Positions 54,452 through 63,378 of a stretch of DNA of 64,000 nt are shown here, one piece after another (positions within the stretch are counted from its first letter, which is position 1; the number at the start of each line of letters is the position of its first letter). Made by a program: the position numbers and the translations under genes. The notes beneath the pieces are model-generated. The model made no database searches. It was not told where the DNA came from and was given only the letters and a program-made list of their open reading frames with translations. Origin of the DNA: Chitinophagaceae bacterium. GTDB taxonomy: Bacteria; Bacteroidota; Bacteroidia; Chitinophagales; Chitinophagaceae. Where the stretch lies: positions 1 through 64,000 of the forward strand of contig JAMLGU010000002.1 in assembly GCA_023957575.1 (NCBI GenBank). Reading direction: 5' to 3'.

Positions 54452-55534
54452 ATGGAAAGAGTTTTCAATTTTTCGGCAGGCCCTTCTGCACTTCCCGAAC
54501 CAGTGATGAAAAAGGCTCAAAACGAGATGACCAATTATGTAGGTACCGGACTGTCGGTAATGGAAATGAGCCACAGATCCAAAGAATTCATCGCTATCAA
54601 AGAAGCTGCAGAAAACTCATTGAGGGAACTACTGGCTGTGCCTGATAATTATAAAATATTGTTCATTCAGGGAGGCGCCACACTCCAGTTTGGAATGGTG
54701 CCGCTCAACCTGCTGAACAAAACCAATCAGGCAGACTATACACTAACCGGCCTGTGGGCCAAAAAAGCAATTAAGGAAGCTTCGCGCTACGGAAAAATTA
54801 GTGTAGTGGCTTCGTCCGAAGATAAAAATTTCAGTTATCTTCCTATGCTTGATAGTAGTACCTTCAATCCGGAAGCCGACTATTTTCATATAACCACTAA
54901 TAATACCATCTATGGCACTCAATACCGTAATCTGCCGGATACAGGAAAAGTGCCTTTGGTGGCCGATATGTCTTCCGATATTCTGTCCAAAAAGATAGAT
55001 GTATCAAGGTTTGGACTGATATTTGCCGGAGCGCAAAAAAATATTGGCCCGGCCGGTGTGGCTGTGGTGATTATCAGAGAAGACCTTGCAGGCAATGCAA
55101 TGGAATTTACGCCCGCTATGCTTAACTACAAAAATTATATCGAACATTTTTCAATGTTTAATACGCCACCCACCTACTCTATTTATATGTGTAAGCTTGT
55201 TCTCGACTGGCTGAAAGATCAGGGCGGAGTGGAAGCTATTGAACAAAAAAATAATGAGAAAGCAAAAATTTTGTACGACTATTTAGATGAATCTGCCTTG
55301 TTTAAAGGAACAGCAGCTTCAACCGATCGTTCACTGATGAATGTTCCATTCGTTACAAACGGGCCTGAAACTGATGAACTTTTTATTAAATCGGCAACCA
55401 ATGCAGGTCTTGTAAACCTGAAAGGCCATAGAACTGTGGGGGGTATGCGCGCCAGTATTTACAATGCCATCCCCATCGAAGGAGTGAAAAAGTTAGTTGA
55501 TTTTATGAAACAATTTGAATTAGATAATAAATAA
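54452..55534 (+). CDS. serC: Phosphoserine aminotransferase
   Basis: The 360-residue class V PLP enzyme begins RVFNFSAGPSALPEPVMKKA and has FIQGGATLQFGMVPLNLL. The cofactor Lys is in FAGAQKNIGPAG (about 195-206), and NTPPTYSIYMCKLVLDWL and KGHRTVGGMRASIYNAI are conserved. It converts 3-phosphohydroxypyruvate to phosphoserine and serves also in pyridoxal synthesis. Eight bases separate it from serA, so the two form an operon for serine synthesis. Confidence 0.96.
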   Translation: MERVFNFSAGPSALPEPVMKKAQNEMTNYVGTGLSVMEMSHRSKEFIAIKEAAENSLRELLAVPDNYKILFIQGGATLQFGMVPLNLLNKTNQADYTLTGLWAKKAIKEASRYGKISVVASSEDKNFSYLPMLDSSTFNPEADYFHITTNNTIYGTQYRNLPDTGKVPLVADMSSDILSKKIDVSRFGLIFAGAQKNIGPAGVAVVIIREDLAGNAMEFTPAMLNYKNYIEHFSMFNTPPTYSIYMCKLVLDWLKDQGGVEAIEQKNNEKAKILYDYLDESALFKGTAASTDRSLMNVPFVTNGPETDELFIKSATNAGLVNLKGHRTVGGMRASIYNAIPIEGVKKLVDFMKQFELDNK

Positions 55535-55542
55535 ATATTCTT

Positions 55543-56706
55543 ATGAGAAAATATACGATTAAGACACTGAACAAAATCTCAAAAACCGGATTGGAAAGAT
55601 TTGGTAATCAATATACTATTGACGACAGCGCCGCTGCTCCCGACGGCATATTGCTGCGAAGCGCCTCTATGCACGAAATGGGTTTCCCGGAAAGCCTGCT
55701 TTGCATTGCACGTGCCGGAGCCGGAGTAAATAATATTCCTGTGGACAAATGTGCCGATAAGGGAATTGTAGTATTTAATACACCAGGAGCCAATGCCAAT
55801 GCAGTAAAAGAATTAGCTATCGCAAGCCTTCTTTTATCATCCAGAAAAATTGTGGACGGCATCAACTGGGCAAAATCACTGACAGGTGATGATGTAGCCA
55901 AACAGGTGGAGAAAGGTAAAGCCCAGTTTGTAGGCCCCGAAGTAGAGGGTAAAGTTTTGGGCGTATTAGGTCTGGGAGCAATAGGTGTGATGGTGGCCAA
56001 TGCCGCCGCCAATTTAGGAATGGAAGTTTATGGTTATGACCCATATATTTCGATTGATGCTGCGTGGGGGCTGAATCGTGCAGTAAAAAAAGCAACAGAT
56101 TTGAAAACCGTATATGAAAATTGCGATTATATTTCATTGCATATTCCACTTACCAATGAAACCAGAGGCATTATCAATGAAGCATCCTTAGCTCAAATGA
56201 AAAAGGGTATCAGAATCGTCAATCTCTCCCGTGGTGAGTTAGTAAATGATAACGACATCAAAGCTGCTCTCGAAAGTGGCCAGGCTGGATGCTATGTTAC
56301 CGATTTCCCTAATGAAAAATTAGTTTCTATGCAGGGAGTAATCACCATTCCGCACCTTGGAGCTTCTACACCCGAATCGGAAGACAATTGTGCAGCAATG
56401 GCTGCGAGGCAAACAATTGATTTTCTTGAAAACGGGAATATTAAAAACTCGGTAAACTATCCGGCCTGCGATATGGGCGTATGTTCCGCAATGACCAGAA
56501 TAACCGTAGCGCATAAAAACATACCCAATATGCTGGGGCAAATTTCAACCGTTTTGGCAGACCAGGGAATCAATATCGCCAACATGATCAATAAAAGCCG
56601 TGGCGAGTATGCTTATACCATGATAGATGTGGAAACAGAAATCAATAATGGTAAAATTGATAAAATCAGCGCTATTGAGGGTGTGCTGAAGGTGAGAACG
56701 TTGTAG
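55543..56706 (+). CDS. serA: D-3-phosphoglycerate dehydrogenase
   Basis: The 387-residue protein has a catalytic and Rossmann domain (GKVLGVLGLGAIGVMVANAA, about 130-150; then the active-site ARG equivalents RIVNLSRGELVND and HLGASTPES) and a C-terminal ACT domain (MLGQISTVLADQGINIANMI) that in homologues binds serine for feedback control. It is the first enzyme of serine synthesis. A hexanucleotide tandem array begins at the last base of the stop codon. Confidence 0.95.
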   Translation: MRKYTIKTLNKISKTGLERFGNQYTIDDSAAAPDGILLRSASMHEMGFPESLLCIARAGAGVNNIPVDKCADKGIVVFNTPGANANAVKELAIASLLLSSRKIVDGINWAKSLTGDDVAKQVEKGKAQFVGPEVEGKVLGVLGLGAIGVMVANAAANLGMEVYGYDPYISIDAAWGLNRAVKKATDLKTVYENCDYISLHIPLTNETRGIINEASLAQMKKGIRIVNLSRGELVNDNDIKAALESGQAGCYVTDFPNEKLVSMQGVITIPHLGASTPESEDNCAAMAARQTIDFLENGNIKNSVNYPACDMGVCSAMTRITVAHKNIPNMLGQISTVLADQGINIANMINKSRGEYAYTMIDVETEINNGKIDKISAIEGVLKVRTL

Positions 56707-56765
56707 AGGTTGAGGTTAAGGTTGAGGTTAAGGCTGAGGTTGAGGTTGAGGTTGAGGTTGAGGTA
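56706..56765. repeat. Hexanucleotide tandem array, GAGGTT type
   Basis: Ten 6-base units (GAGGTT with AAGGTT, AAGGCT and GAGGTA variants) start at the G of the serA stop codon. The unit is the complement of AACCTC, one base shorter than the AACCTCA heptad at 19261. No terminator hairpin is visible here. Confidence 0.85.
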
Positions 56766-56867
56766 TAATTAATTGGATTTCAATATTTTAGATAGTATAG
56801 GCAAAGTTTACTATCCAAAATAAAAGGTAAATTACAAAGATTTATTTGTGGGTGGTCGCGAAAGCGG

Positions 56868-57518
56868 CTACTTTATCTTTTCAATATATTTTCTGTTTAA
56901 AGCTATCTCTCCTTTTTGCTCTAATTTTTTGAGCAATCTGGAAATCACTTCGCGTGATGTATTCAAATCATTAGCTATTTCCTGATGGGTAAGTTCCAGC
57001 CTGTTTGATTGCAGGCTTTTAAACTGGTTTTTAAGGTAAGCCTCTAAGCGCTCATCCATTGCTTTGAAAACCACATTATCAAACACTTCCAACATTTCTT
57101 CAAAACGGGAACGATAGGTCTCAATTACGAAATTATACCAGTCCTGATGATACTTCATCAATTCATCTGTGTACTGAATAGGTATCATAATAACAGTGCA
57201 GTCTTCAACTGCTTTGGCAGTAATCTCACTGGTTTTTTGCCGCGAAGCGCATAGCATTGAGAGTGCACAGGCATTACCCGACTCTAAATAATACATAAAG
57301 GCTTCATCTCCGTATTCACTTTCACGATATAGCTTGATTCGCCCTTCTACTACCAAGGCTGTATGTTTCAGATATTGTCCTGCCTGAATAAGTGTTTCTC
57401 CCTTAGAAATATATTTAATAGAGCTGACAGACGCAATCAGATTTTTCAATTCGTCATTAAAATATGGGAACTCTTTGTTCAGATAGCTCAGAACAATTTC
57501 ATCTATCACTTGTTGCAT
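56868..57518 (-). CDS. Crp/Fnr-family transcriptional regulator
   Basis: The 216-residue protein has an N-terminal cyclic-nucleotide-type sensory domain (about 20-130, GETLIQAGQYLKHTALVVEG) and a C-terminal winged HTH (RLELTHQEIANDLNTSREVI then SRLLKKLEQKGEIALN). The HTH lacks the cysteines of Fnr, so it is not an iron-sulphur sensor. Ligand unknown; related proteins in this phylum respond to stress or metabolites. It follows der by 34 bases on the minus strand. Confidence 0.9.
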   Translation of the reverse strand: MQQVIDEIVLSYLNKEFPYFNDELKNLIASVSSIKYISKGETLIQAGQYLKHTALVVEGRIKLYRESEYGDEAFMYYLESGNACALSMLCASRQKTSEITAKAVEDCTVIMIPIQYTDELMKYHQDWYNFVIETYRSRFEEMLEVFDNVVFKAMDERLEAYLKNQFKSLQSNRLELTHQEIANDLNTSREVISRLLKKLEQKGEIALNRKYIEKIK

Positions 57519-57552
57519 ATTTCTTGTAAATGTTTGTCGGCAAGATACGCAA

Positions 57553-58869
57553 TTATTTTTTTCTAAAGAAAAGCCTCACCGGAACCCCTTTGAAATCGAA
57601 ATGCTTTCGCAATTGATTTTCTAAATAGTTTTTGTAAGGCGTTTTTACATCATCAGGGAAATTACAGAAAAATGCAAAGGACGGCACAACTGTTGGCAAC
57701 TGGGTAACAAATTTTATTTTAATGGCATGACCGCGCACCACAGGCGCATGGTGCATCTGAATTGCTTTTTGCATTACCTCGTTCAATTTACTGGTAGGTA
57801 CTTTACGGCTTCGGTTGGCATATACTTCCAATGCAGTTTCAATCGCCTTATGAATTCTGGTTTTTTCCAATGCCGATATAAACAGGATGGGAACATCATT
57901 AAACGGTGCAATCCGTTTTTTCAACTCATTCTCATAATCGCGGGCAGTATTGGTTGTTTTGTCTTGTACCAGATCCCATTTGTTTACCAATAATAAAATT
58001 CCTTTTCCCTTTCGTGCTGCCAGGCTAAATATATTGAGATCCTGCGCTGCTATACCCTTTTCGGCATCCAATAACAACAAGCACACATCTGCTTCGTCAA
58101 CCGCTTTAATGGCACGAATGACGCTGTAAAATTCTAAATCTTCATGCACACGCGACTTACGACGAATACCGGCGGTATCGATGAGCATGAATTCTTTCTG
58201 AAATAAGTTATAATGCGTATGAATGGTATCACGGGTAGTACCTGCAATATCGCTCACAATTGTTCTTTCCTTGCCTACAAGCGCATTGAGCAGTGAGGAT
58301 TTGCCCACATTGGGCTGACCAATAATCGCAAATTTGGGTAAAGCATTAGTTTCCGCAATCTCCTGTGTGTCTTCTTCGGTAATTAGCTCCGCTACAGCAT
58401 CAAGCAATTCGCCGGTACCACTACCGCTTGCCGACGCAATAAAAAATACTTTTTCGAAACCCAGACTGTAAAACTCAGTGGCTTCCAACATTCTCTCGTT
58501 ATTATCCACTTTGTTCACTACTAAAAAAACGGGCTTAGTGCTTCTGCGCAATACATTAGCCATTGATTCATCCAAGTCTGTAAGGCCGGTGGTAGCATCT
58601 ACCAGAAACAAAATGGCATCTGCCTCATCCACAGCAATCAAGACCTGTTTGGCAATTTCTTTTTCAAATACATCTTCACTTCCATGTACAAAACCTCCGG
58701 TATCTATAACATTGAAAGACTTACCATTCCAGTCACTCACCCCGTATTGCCTGTCGCGGGTAACCCCGCTCACATCATCCACAATCGCTTTGCGCTGTTC
58801 CAGCAAACGGTTGAAGAGGGTGCTTTTGCCTACATTTGGCCTTCCTGTTATAGCTACTGTAAATCCCAT
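57553..58869 (-). CDS. der: GTPase Der (EngA)
   Basis: The 438-residue protein has two tandem G domains. G1 motifs are GRPNVGKSTLFNRLL (about 8-22) and GQPNVGKSSLLNALVG (about 184-199), each with its DTGG or DTAG G3 and NKVD/NKWD G4. A C-terminal KH-like domain ends in VPVRLFFRKK. It assembles the 50S ribosomal subunit and is essential in most bacteria. It lies 97 bases downstream of era on the minus strand. Confidence 0.97.
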   Translation of the reverse strand: MGFTVAITGRPNVGKSTLFNRLLEQRKAIVDDVSGVTRDRQYGVSDWNGKSFNVIDTGGFVHGSEDVFEKEIAKQVLIAVDEADAILFLVDATTGLTDLDESMANVLRRSTKPVFLVVNKVDNNERMLEATEFYSLGFEKVFFIASASGSGTGELLDAVAELITEEDTQEIAETNALPKFAIIGQPNVGKSSLLNALVGKERTIVSDIAGTTRDTIHTHYNLFQKEFMLIDTAGIRRKSRVHEDLEFYSVIRAIKAVDEADVCLLLLDAEKGIAAQDLNIFSLAARKGKGILLLVNKWDLVQDKTTNTARDYENELKKRIAPFNDVPILFISALEKTRIHKAIETALEVYANRSRKVPTSKLNEVMQKAIQMHHAPVVRGHAIKIKFVTQLPTVVPSFAFFCNFPDDVKTPYKNYLENQLRKHFDFKGVPVRLFFRKK

Positions 58870-58966
58870 ATTTTTAGTTCAATCAGTTTCTTTTAATGAA
58901 GAGCCTGATATTTTTTTATTAAATGATTAATTATTTTTCTATTTCAACAATTCTTATCAGAAGGAT

Positions 58967-59842
58967 TTACGAAGCGCCATATCCATACTCTCTTAACTGT
59001 AATTCATTATCGCGCCATTTAGGTTTTACCTTGATGAACAATTCCAAAAAAACCTTCTGTCCGATAAAGGTTTCAATATCCTTTCTGGCTTCCATTCCTA
59101 TTTTTTTTACCATGCTTCCCTTCTCTCCTATCAAAATCATTTTTTGGGTTTCACGCTGCACGATAATGTCCGCCACTATTTTAACTAATGTTTCCTTTTC
59201 TTTATACTCCCGTATCAAAACGGCAGTGTGGTACGGAATTTCATCGCTTGCAAGTTCAAATATCTTTTCACGTATCATTTCCCCCACAAAAAATTTTACC
59301 GGCAGGTCGCTTATGTCATCTCCCTCAAAAAATGGTGCGCCTTCGGGCAACAATTCCAGTAGGGAGCCAATAAAATCATTTAACAGAACACCCTTCAAGG
59401 CTGAAATAGTTACCACTCCTTTGCAATAAGGTCTTTTTTCAAAAAAAGCGACTGCCTCTTTTATTTTCTCGCTCTTGGCTTTGTCAATTTTATTGATGAC
59501 TACCAATGCCGGAACTTTTAGTCTTAAAGCCGTAAAAATTTTATCATTTTCTTCCCAGTCGTCATTTACATCCAATAAAAGGAGCGCCACATCAGCATCT
59601 TCTAAAGCGTTTTTTACACTCTGCATCATTTTTTCGTGCAGTTTGTATTTTGGCTCAATGATTCCGGGGGTGTCCGAAAAAATAATCTGATAATCTTTTT
59701 CGGTTAGTATGGCTTTGATGCGGTGGCGGGTTGTTTGTACCTTCGGCGACACAATAGCCAACTTCTCTCCCATGAGCGCATTGAGTAATGTGCTTTTGCC
59801 TGCATTCGGGCGGCCAAAAATATTTACAAAGCCTGATTTCAT
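58967..59842 (-). CDS. era: GTPase Era
   Basis: The 291-residue protein has a GTPase domain with GRPNAGKSTLLNALMGEK (about 9-26), VQTTRHRIKAIL, FSDTPGI and NKIDKAKSE. The KH domain (about 205-285) has GEKGSMVKKIGMEARKDIET and ends KVFLELFIKVKPKWRDNELQ. It binds the 3' end of 16S rRNA during 30S maturation. The order era-der-crp-like on the minus strand suggests a shared transcript. Confidence 0.97.
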   Translation of the reverse strand: MKSGFVNIFGRPNAGKSTLLNALMGEKLAIVSPKVQTTRHRIKAILTEKDYQIIFSDTPGIIEPKYKLHEKMMQSVKNALEDADVALLLLDVNDDWEENDKIFTALRLKVPALVVINKIDKAKSEKIKEAVAFFEKRPYCKGVVTISALKGVLLNDFIGSLLELLPEGAPFFEGDDISDLPVKFFVGEMIREKIFELASDEIPYHTAVLIREYKEKETLVKIVADIIVQRETQKMILIGEKGSMVKKIGMEARKDIETFIGQKVFLELFIKVKPKWRDNELQLREYGYGAS

Positions 59843-59999
59843 TTCAAATAATATAAAAACGAAAACTTGAAAGCGCCAAAATTAGGCATCCAAAGCCAAA
59901 TGACGATATTTTTTGCAATTTAACCCCCTATTCCCCTTTGATTACTGCTTATTCTAATAAGGAATTATAACGGTGGGTTGTCCATTAACTATTAATGAG

Positions 60000-61358
60000 T
60001 TAAAAACTAAACTGAGTTCTAAGGGTAAATACATTGTCCCTTACATCCCTTTCAAACAGAGGAATGCCGCTGGGTTCATTTTTAATCCAATCATACCAGA
60101 ACACGATTTTTAAATGTTTGTTGATTTTTCTCAAATATCCAAAACCGAATGTGTAATAAGCTATATCTGCAGCAGTCAACCCATTTTCGGGCAGGATTGA
60201 TTCTTTTCTGACTTTTGTATTGGGGTCATACCAATCATATTTTAATACAAGTTGGTTATTGGCATTTTTCAAATTTTGAATAAAACTTAAATATCCTCCT
60301 CTAAACGGCCTTTCGTACAAAGGTTGCGGCAGGTTGCTTAATACCGGATAGCTGCCCGGTGTTTGGCTCGACAGACGCGTCGCTGATTGGGTTCCAAAGA
60401 TATATTCGGCCCTAACCTGAGTTTGCCAATTTTTTGAAGCAGTACTTATTTCCACATCGGCACCCTTATAAATTCTTTTTGCCAGTTTGCCCTTATTATT
60501 GCTTCCTGCCGACTGCATTTTCCAGATACCATTATAATTCTGCATTGAAAATAATTGATCTGCATTATTAACAAGGCCACCTGTCAACAAACTTATGCCG
60601 CCTTCAATACTAATATTGCCAAGGCTTTTCACCTTTTGAGGTTTGATAGAAATTCGAGCCACCAAATCCTTTTTACTATCAAATTCTGCCGGTCCGGTTA
60701 GTCCTTGCCCATTAAATAAGCCAAGGTCAACCTCCAGAAAATCCAGACGGTTATCTTCCGATCGCGGATTAAAGGTTATTTTTGCACCCAAATCTCTTTC
60801 ACCTTTCATCAAAATCTGAGACATTCTTCCGCGTTCCGGCGCTTCGCGTGATGAGGATGATAACTGCAGTTCATTGCCAAAGGGTCTCGCAAAGAGGCCG
60901 GCTGTAACCGAAAGCACATTCCATTTATTTTCGTAATACCGCCCCCAGAAGTCGCGGATATTTACACCTTGTTCGTTACCATCAAACTGAAATACAAAGT
61001 AGGTAGAAGGTCTGTTATTTTTATCATGGAACAAATAGTCAAAGCGTATTCTCCCCCGCCTCAACCGGAATCTGTTGGTGGCTGTACCCTGAAAAGCGCC
61101 GCCCTGAAATTCACCAGCGCCTGCCTCCTGTGTTGCCTGAAACTGTGGTTGAAGATATCCTGAAATGGAAATAATGCTATTTCCGGTTTTGATAACCGGA
61201 ATATCCTTTTTTGATAGTGTTGCCGAGTCGGGCACGTCAAACAACATTCTTTGAGCGTGTAATTTATTTGTACTGAAAAAAAGGAAAAACAACGAAAGAA
61301 ACGGAAAAATCACTTCCGCATTTAACTTCAAATGTTTAAAATTGTTAATATAAACCAA
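60000..61358 (-). CDS. Phosphate-selective porin O/P-like outer-membrane protein
   Basis: The 452-residue protein is all beta. A signal peptide (to about residue 35, LHA-Q) is followed by ISGYLQPQFQATQE, RLRRGRIRFDYLF (the OprP signature) and repeated amphipathic strands ending in aromatic residues. The C-terminus RDNVFTLRTQFSF has the terminal Phe required for barrel assembly. It is expected to be a trimeric porin favouring anions, but substrate specificity is uncertain. No phosphate-regulon gene is adjacent. Confidence 0.82.
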   Translation of the reverse strand: MVYINNFKHLKLNAEVIFPFLSLFFLFFSTNKLHAQRMLFDVPDSATLSKKDIPVIKTGNSIISISGYLQPQFQATQEAGAGEFQGGAFQGTATNRFRLRRGRIRFDYLFHDKNNRPSTYFVFQFDGNEQGVNIRDFWGRYYENKWNVLSVTAGLFARPFGNELQLSSSSREAPERGRMSQILMKGERDLGAKITFNPRSEDNRLDFLEVDLGLFNGQGLTGPAEFDSKKDLVARISIKPQKVKSLGNISIEGGISLLTGGLVNNADQLFSMQNYNGIWKMQSAGSNNKGKLAKRIYKGADVEISTASKNWQTQVRAEYIFGTQSATRLSSQTPGSYPVLSNLPQPLYERPFRGGYLSFIQNLKNANNQLVLKYDWYDPNTKVRKESILPENGLTAADIAYYTFGFGYLRKINKHLKIVFWYDWIKNEPSGIPLFERDVRDNVFTLRTQFSF

Positions 61359-61531
61359 TTGATTTTTTAGTTTAAGAATTTAAGCAAACGTACTTAAAAA
61401 TTTTTCGGAATTATAAAAATATTGCCGTTATTCCGAAAGTGGAGATATGATTTTGGCTAAAATTGAAAATTATGGGAAATAATTGGTATCAATTTTTCTA
61501 CAAATTTCTTCTGAAAAAAAATGGAAGGGCT

Positions 61532-61566
61532 AAAAAAACAAAAGGTTCTCCAGAAAAAGAGAACCT
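61532..61566 (-). terminator. Intrinsic terminator after tRNA-Leu
   Basis: AGGTTCTC (61543-61550) pairs with GAGAACCT (61559-61566); on the minus strand it is followed by a T-rich run (A-run 61532-61542). It overlaps the encoded CCA of the tRNA by one base. Confidence 0.85.
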
Positions 61567-61652
61567 GGTGCCCGGGACTGGATTCGAACCAGCACATCCT
61601 TTCGAACGCTGCCACCTGAAGACAGTGCGTCTACCAATTTCGCCACCCGGGC
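61566..61652 (-). tRNA. tRNA-Leu (CAG anticodon)
   Basis: Read on the minus strand: acceptor GCCCGGG pairs with CCCGGGC, D-arm GGCGAAATTGGTAGACGC, and anticodon stem CTGTC/GGCAG around loop TTCAGGT with anticodon CAG. A long variable arm (class II), T-arm CTGGTTCGAATCCAG and an encoded CCA (61566-61568) follow. All features of a leucine tRNA are present. Confidence 0.95.
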
Positions 61653-62173
61653 GAAGAACTTTGGGGCTGCAAATGTACACAAAAACAATGTGAGTAATCA
61701 AAGCTTATAAAACTTTTTTTTGGACAGCCCGTGTTACGGTCAAAAAACCGGCTATATCATACAATAAAGCTCAGATTAAGCCATTTCTCCTTAGATGATA
61801 ATAACCATTCTTAATAAATATTATACGGTTGTTTTTCTTTTCTATTGGGCTATGTGTTATAAAATATATTTTTAATCATTTTTTTTATATCATATATAGT
61901 TATTTAGGAGATTGGGATGCCTGACCGTACTCCAAACCACTACACAACTAACAATAAATAAAAAATGAAATACATTGGCTCCAATCCGATAAAAAAAGGA
62001 GTTATTAAACAATGCAGAATCTGACCCAATACAGCATTTTTCATTTTGCCCAACCACACTCAAACCTATCCTTCATCCGACACGGAGACAGAGGAGAGTT
62101 TGAAGATAATTTTTGAATATAAAGGGATTTAAAAACTTAACTTAGCGACCTAAATAAATACGAAGAAAGCAGA
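61653..62173. other. AT-rich intergenic region; one possible 34-codon frame
   Basis: No gene is recognised in 521 bases. A short frame at 62012-62116 starts ATG 12 bases after AGGAG and reads MQNLTQYSIFHFAQPHSNLS onward; it has no known motif and may be debris. The restriction gene promoter should lie near 62110-62170. Confidence 0.4.
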
Positions 62174-62593
62174 ATGAATTTAATAGACACAGGCATAGAA
62201 AAAGAGCTGATCAGGTTTGATGAAAGCCGGAGTTTTATAACTTATATTCACCAAAACAAGAAGCGGAACTACAACAATCCCGAGGAGAAAGTTCAGGCCG
62301 AAACCTTCTTGACTTTGGCTTTAATTTACGGCTATCCCAAAAACAGAATTAGACAATTTGTTTCTGTTCAAATGGGTGCAGAAACAAAAGAAGCAGACAT
62401 CATAGTTTACTCAGATGATAAGTGCGAAGAAACCTATATTTTGGTGGAGTGTAAAAAAGAAGATTTAACCGACCAACAATTTAATATCGCAGTTGACCAA
62501 GCATACAGTTATGCAGTTGCCGAAGGCGCTCAATATGTTTGGACAACATCACGCATAAAAAACCAGTATTACGAAATTCCCGATAAGAAACCA
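62174..62593 (+). pseudogene. Fused restriction nuclease-methyltransferase, 5' part (insertion-inactivated)
   Basis: The N-terminal domain (about 140 residues to the insertion) matches the HSDR_N_2 nuclease type: YNNPEEKVQAETFLTLALIY, then the PD-(D/E)XK core with Asp in KEADIIVYSDD and ECK in YILVECKKED. Here the frame reads to KNQYYEIPDKKP and then runs into an IS1634-like element. The same frame resumes at 63379 after the element, so the intact ancestor was one long protein of the nuclease-plus-N6-adenine-methylase (type I/IIG-like) class. The surviving fragment with the tail from the IS is 157 codons. Confidence 0.85.
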
Positions 62594-63378
62594 CTTGTTT
62601 TCAGATTTGGGTCACCCGGTAAAATTTTGGGAAACGATCCGGATTAACTAGGTTTGCAGGTCTTCCATCTTTACTAAAGCCTGTCTTGCGCAAATCATCT
62701 TCATCACTGGCTTCAAAACATAGAGTAGTCATGTCATAAAAAACGATACTCAGGTCATTGTTCAAAATCTTTTTTGTGTGTTGAAAACTGATTTGTTCTA
62801 CCTGGTCTTTAAGCTTATTGTTGAGTTTGTCCAGAAAACGGTACACCGTGTCCAGATTAAGCATTACACCCTGATAACGGTACAGGTATTCTATTGTTTT
62901 GAGCTTACTGAGCGGAAAGGCCAGCCTGGATATAACTAAATGAAAAGCTCCTCTTATATTTTATTGTATCCAATATGATTGTATATTTTACCAAATACCA
63001 GCTCCGGGCCGATGGTTCTGATTTGTGCATTGGATACTTCTGAAATAAATTGCTCTAGCGATGCATCTTGTTCTGACATGAACAGGCTTCTTTGTTTACT
63101 AAGCAAATAAATTTGATAATGGGCTTTTGCAACAAGCCTGGCAATATCCGGCTCCTCGCTAGCGCTGCCTACACTCTGAACTAACTTATTTTTACCATAT
63201 TGCTTTTGAAGTATCTGAACGCTGATGCTTCCGGATTTGTTCTTTTTCTTACGGATGAACATGCCTAAAATTACCTAAAAAATACGCGCGGGTCACCCGT
63301 TTTTGAGACTATAATTAAAATTATATAATGAAACACTGCTACTTATACATATAAATTATTTATAGTGCGTAAAACAAG
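62594..63378 (-). mobile_element. Degenerate IS1634-like element (785 bp) with 36-bp target duplication
   Basis: Inverted termini CTTGTTTT at 62594 and at 63378 (reverse complement). A perfect 36-base direct repeat flanks it (62558-62593 and 63379-63414). Long, variable duplications are a documented property of the IS1634/IS1549 group. The transposase inside is damaged and much shorter than normal (about 1.6 kb expected), so this is a non-autonomous derivative. Confidence 0.85.
62651..63262 (-). pseudogene. IS1634-like transposase, fragmented
   Basis: The minus-strand frame starts at 63262 with MFIRKKKNKSGSISVQILQK, the typical N-terminus of the family, and stops at a TAA (62954). About 15 bases later, in a shifted frame, it continues HLVISRLAFPLSKLKTIEYL and later NNDLSIVFYDMTTLCFEASD then KTGFSKDG. 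It lacks everything after the first DDE region. It needs one nonsense repair and one base insertion to read through. The C-terminal half is deleted. Confidence 0.85.

Noticed and set aside
62012..62116. 34-codon frame with a ribosome-binding-like AGGAG
   Set aside because: Too short and without a known motif to be called a gene; mentioned in the intergenic entry only.
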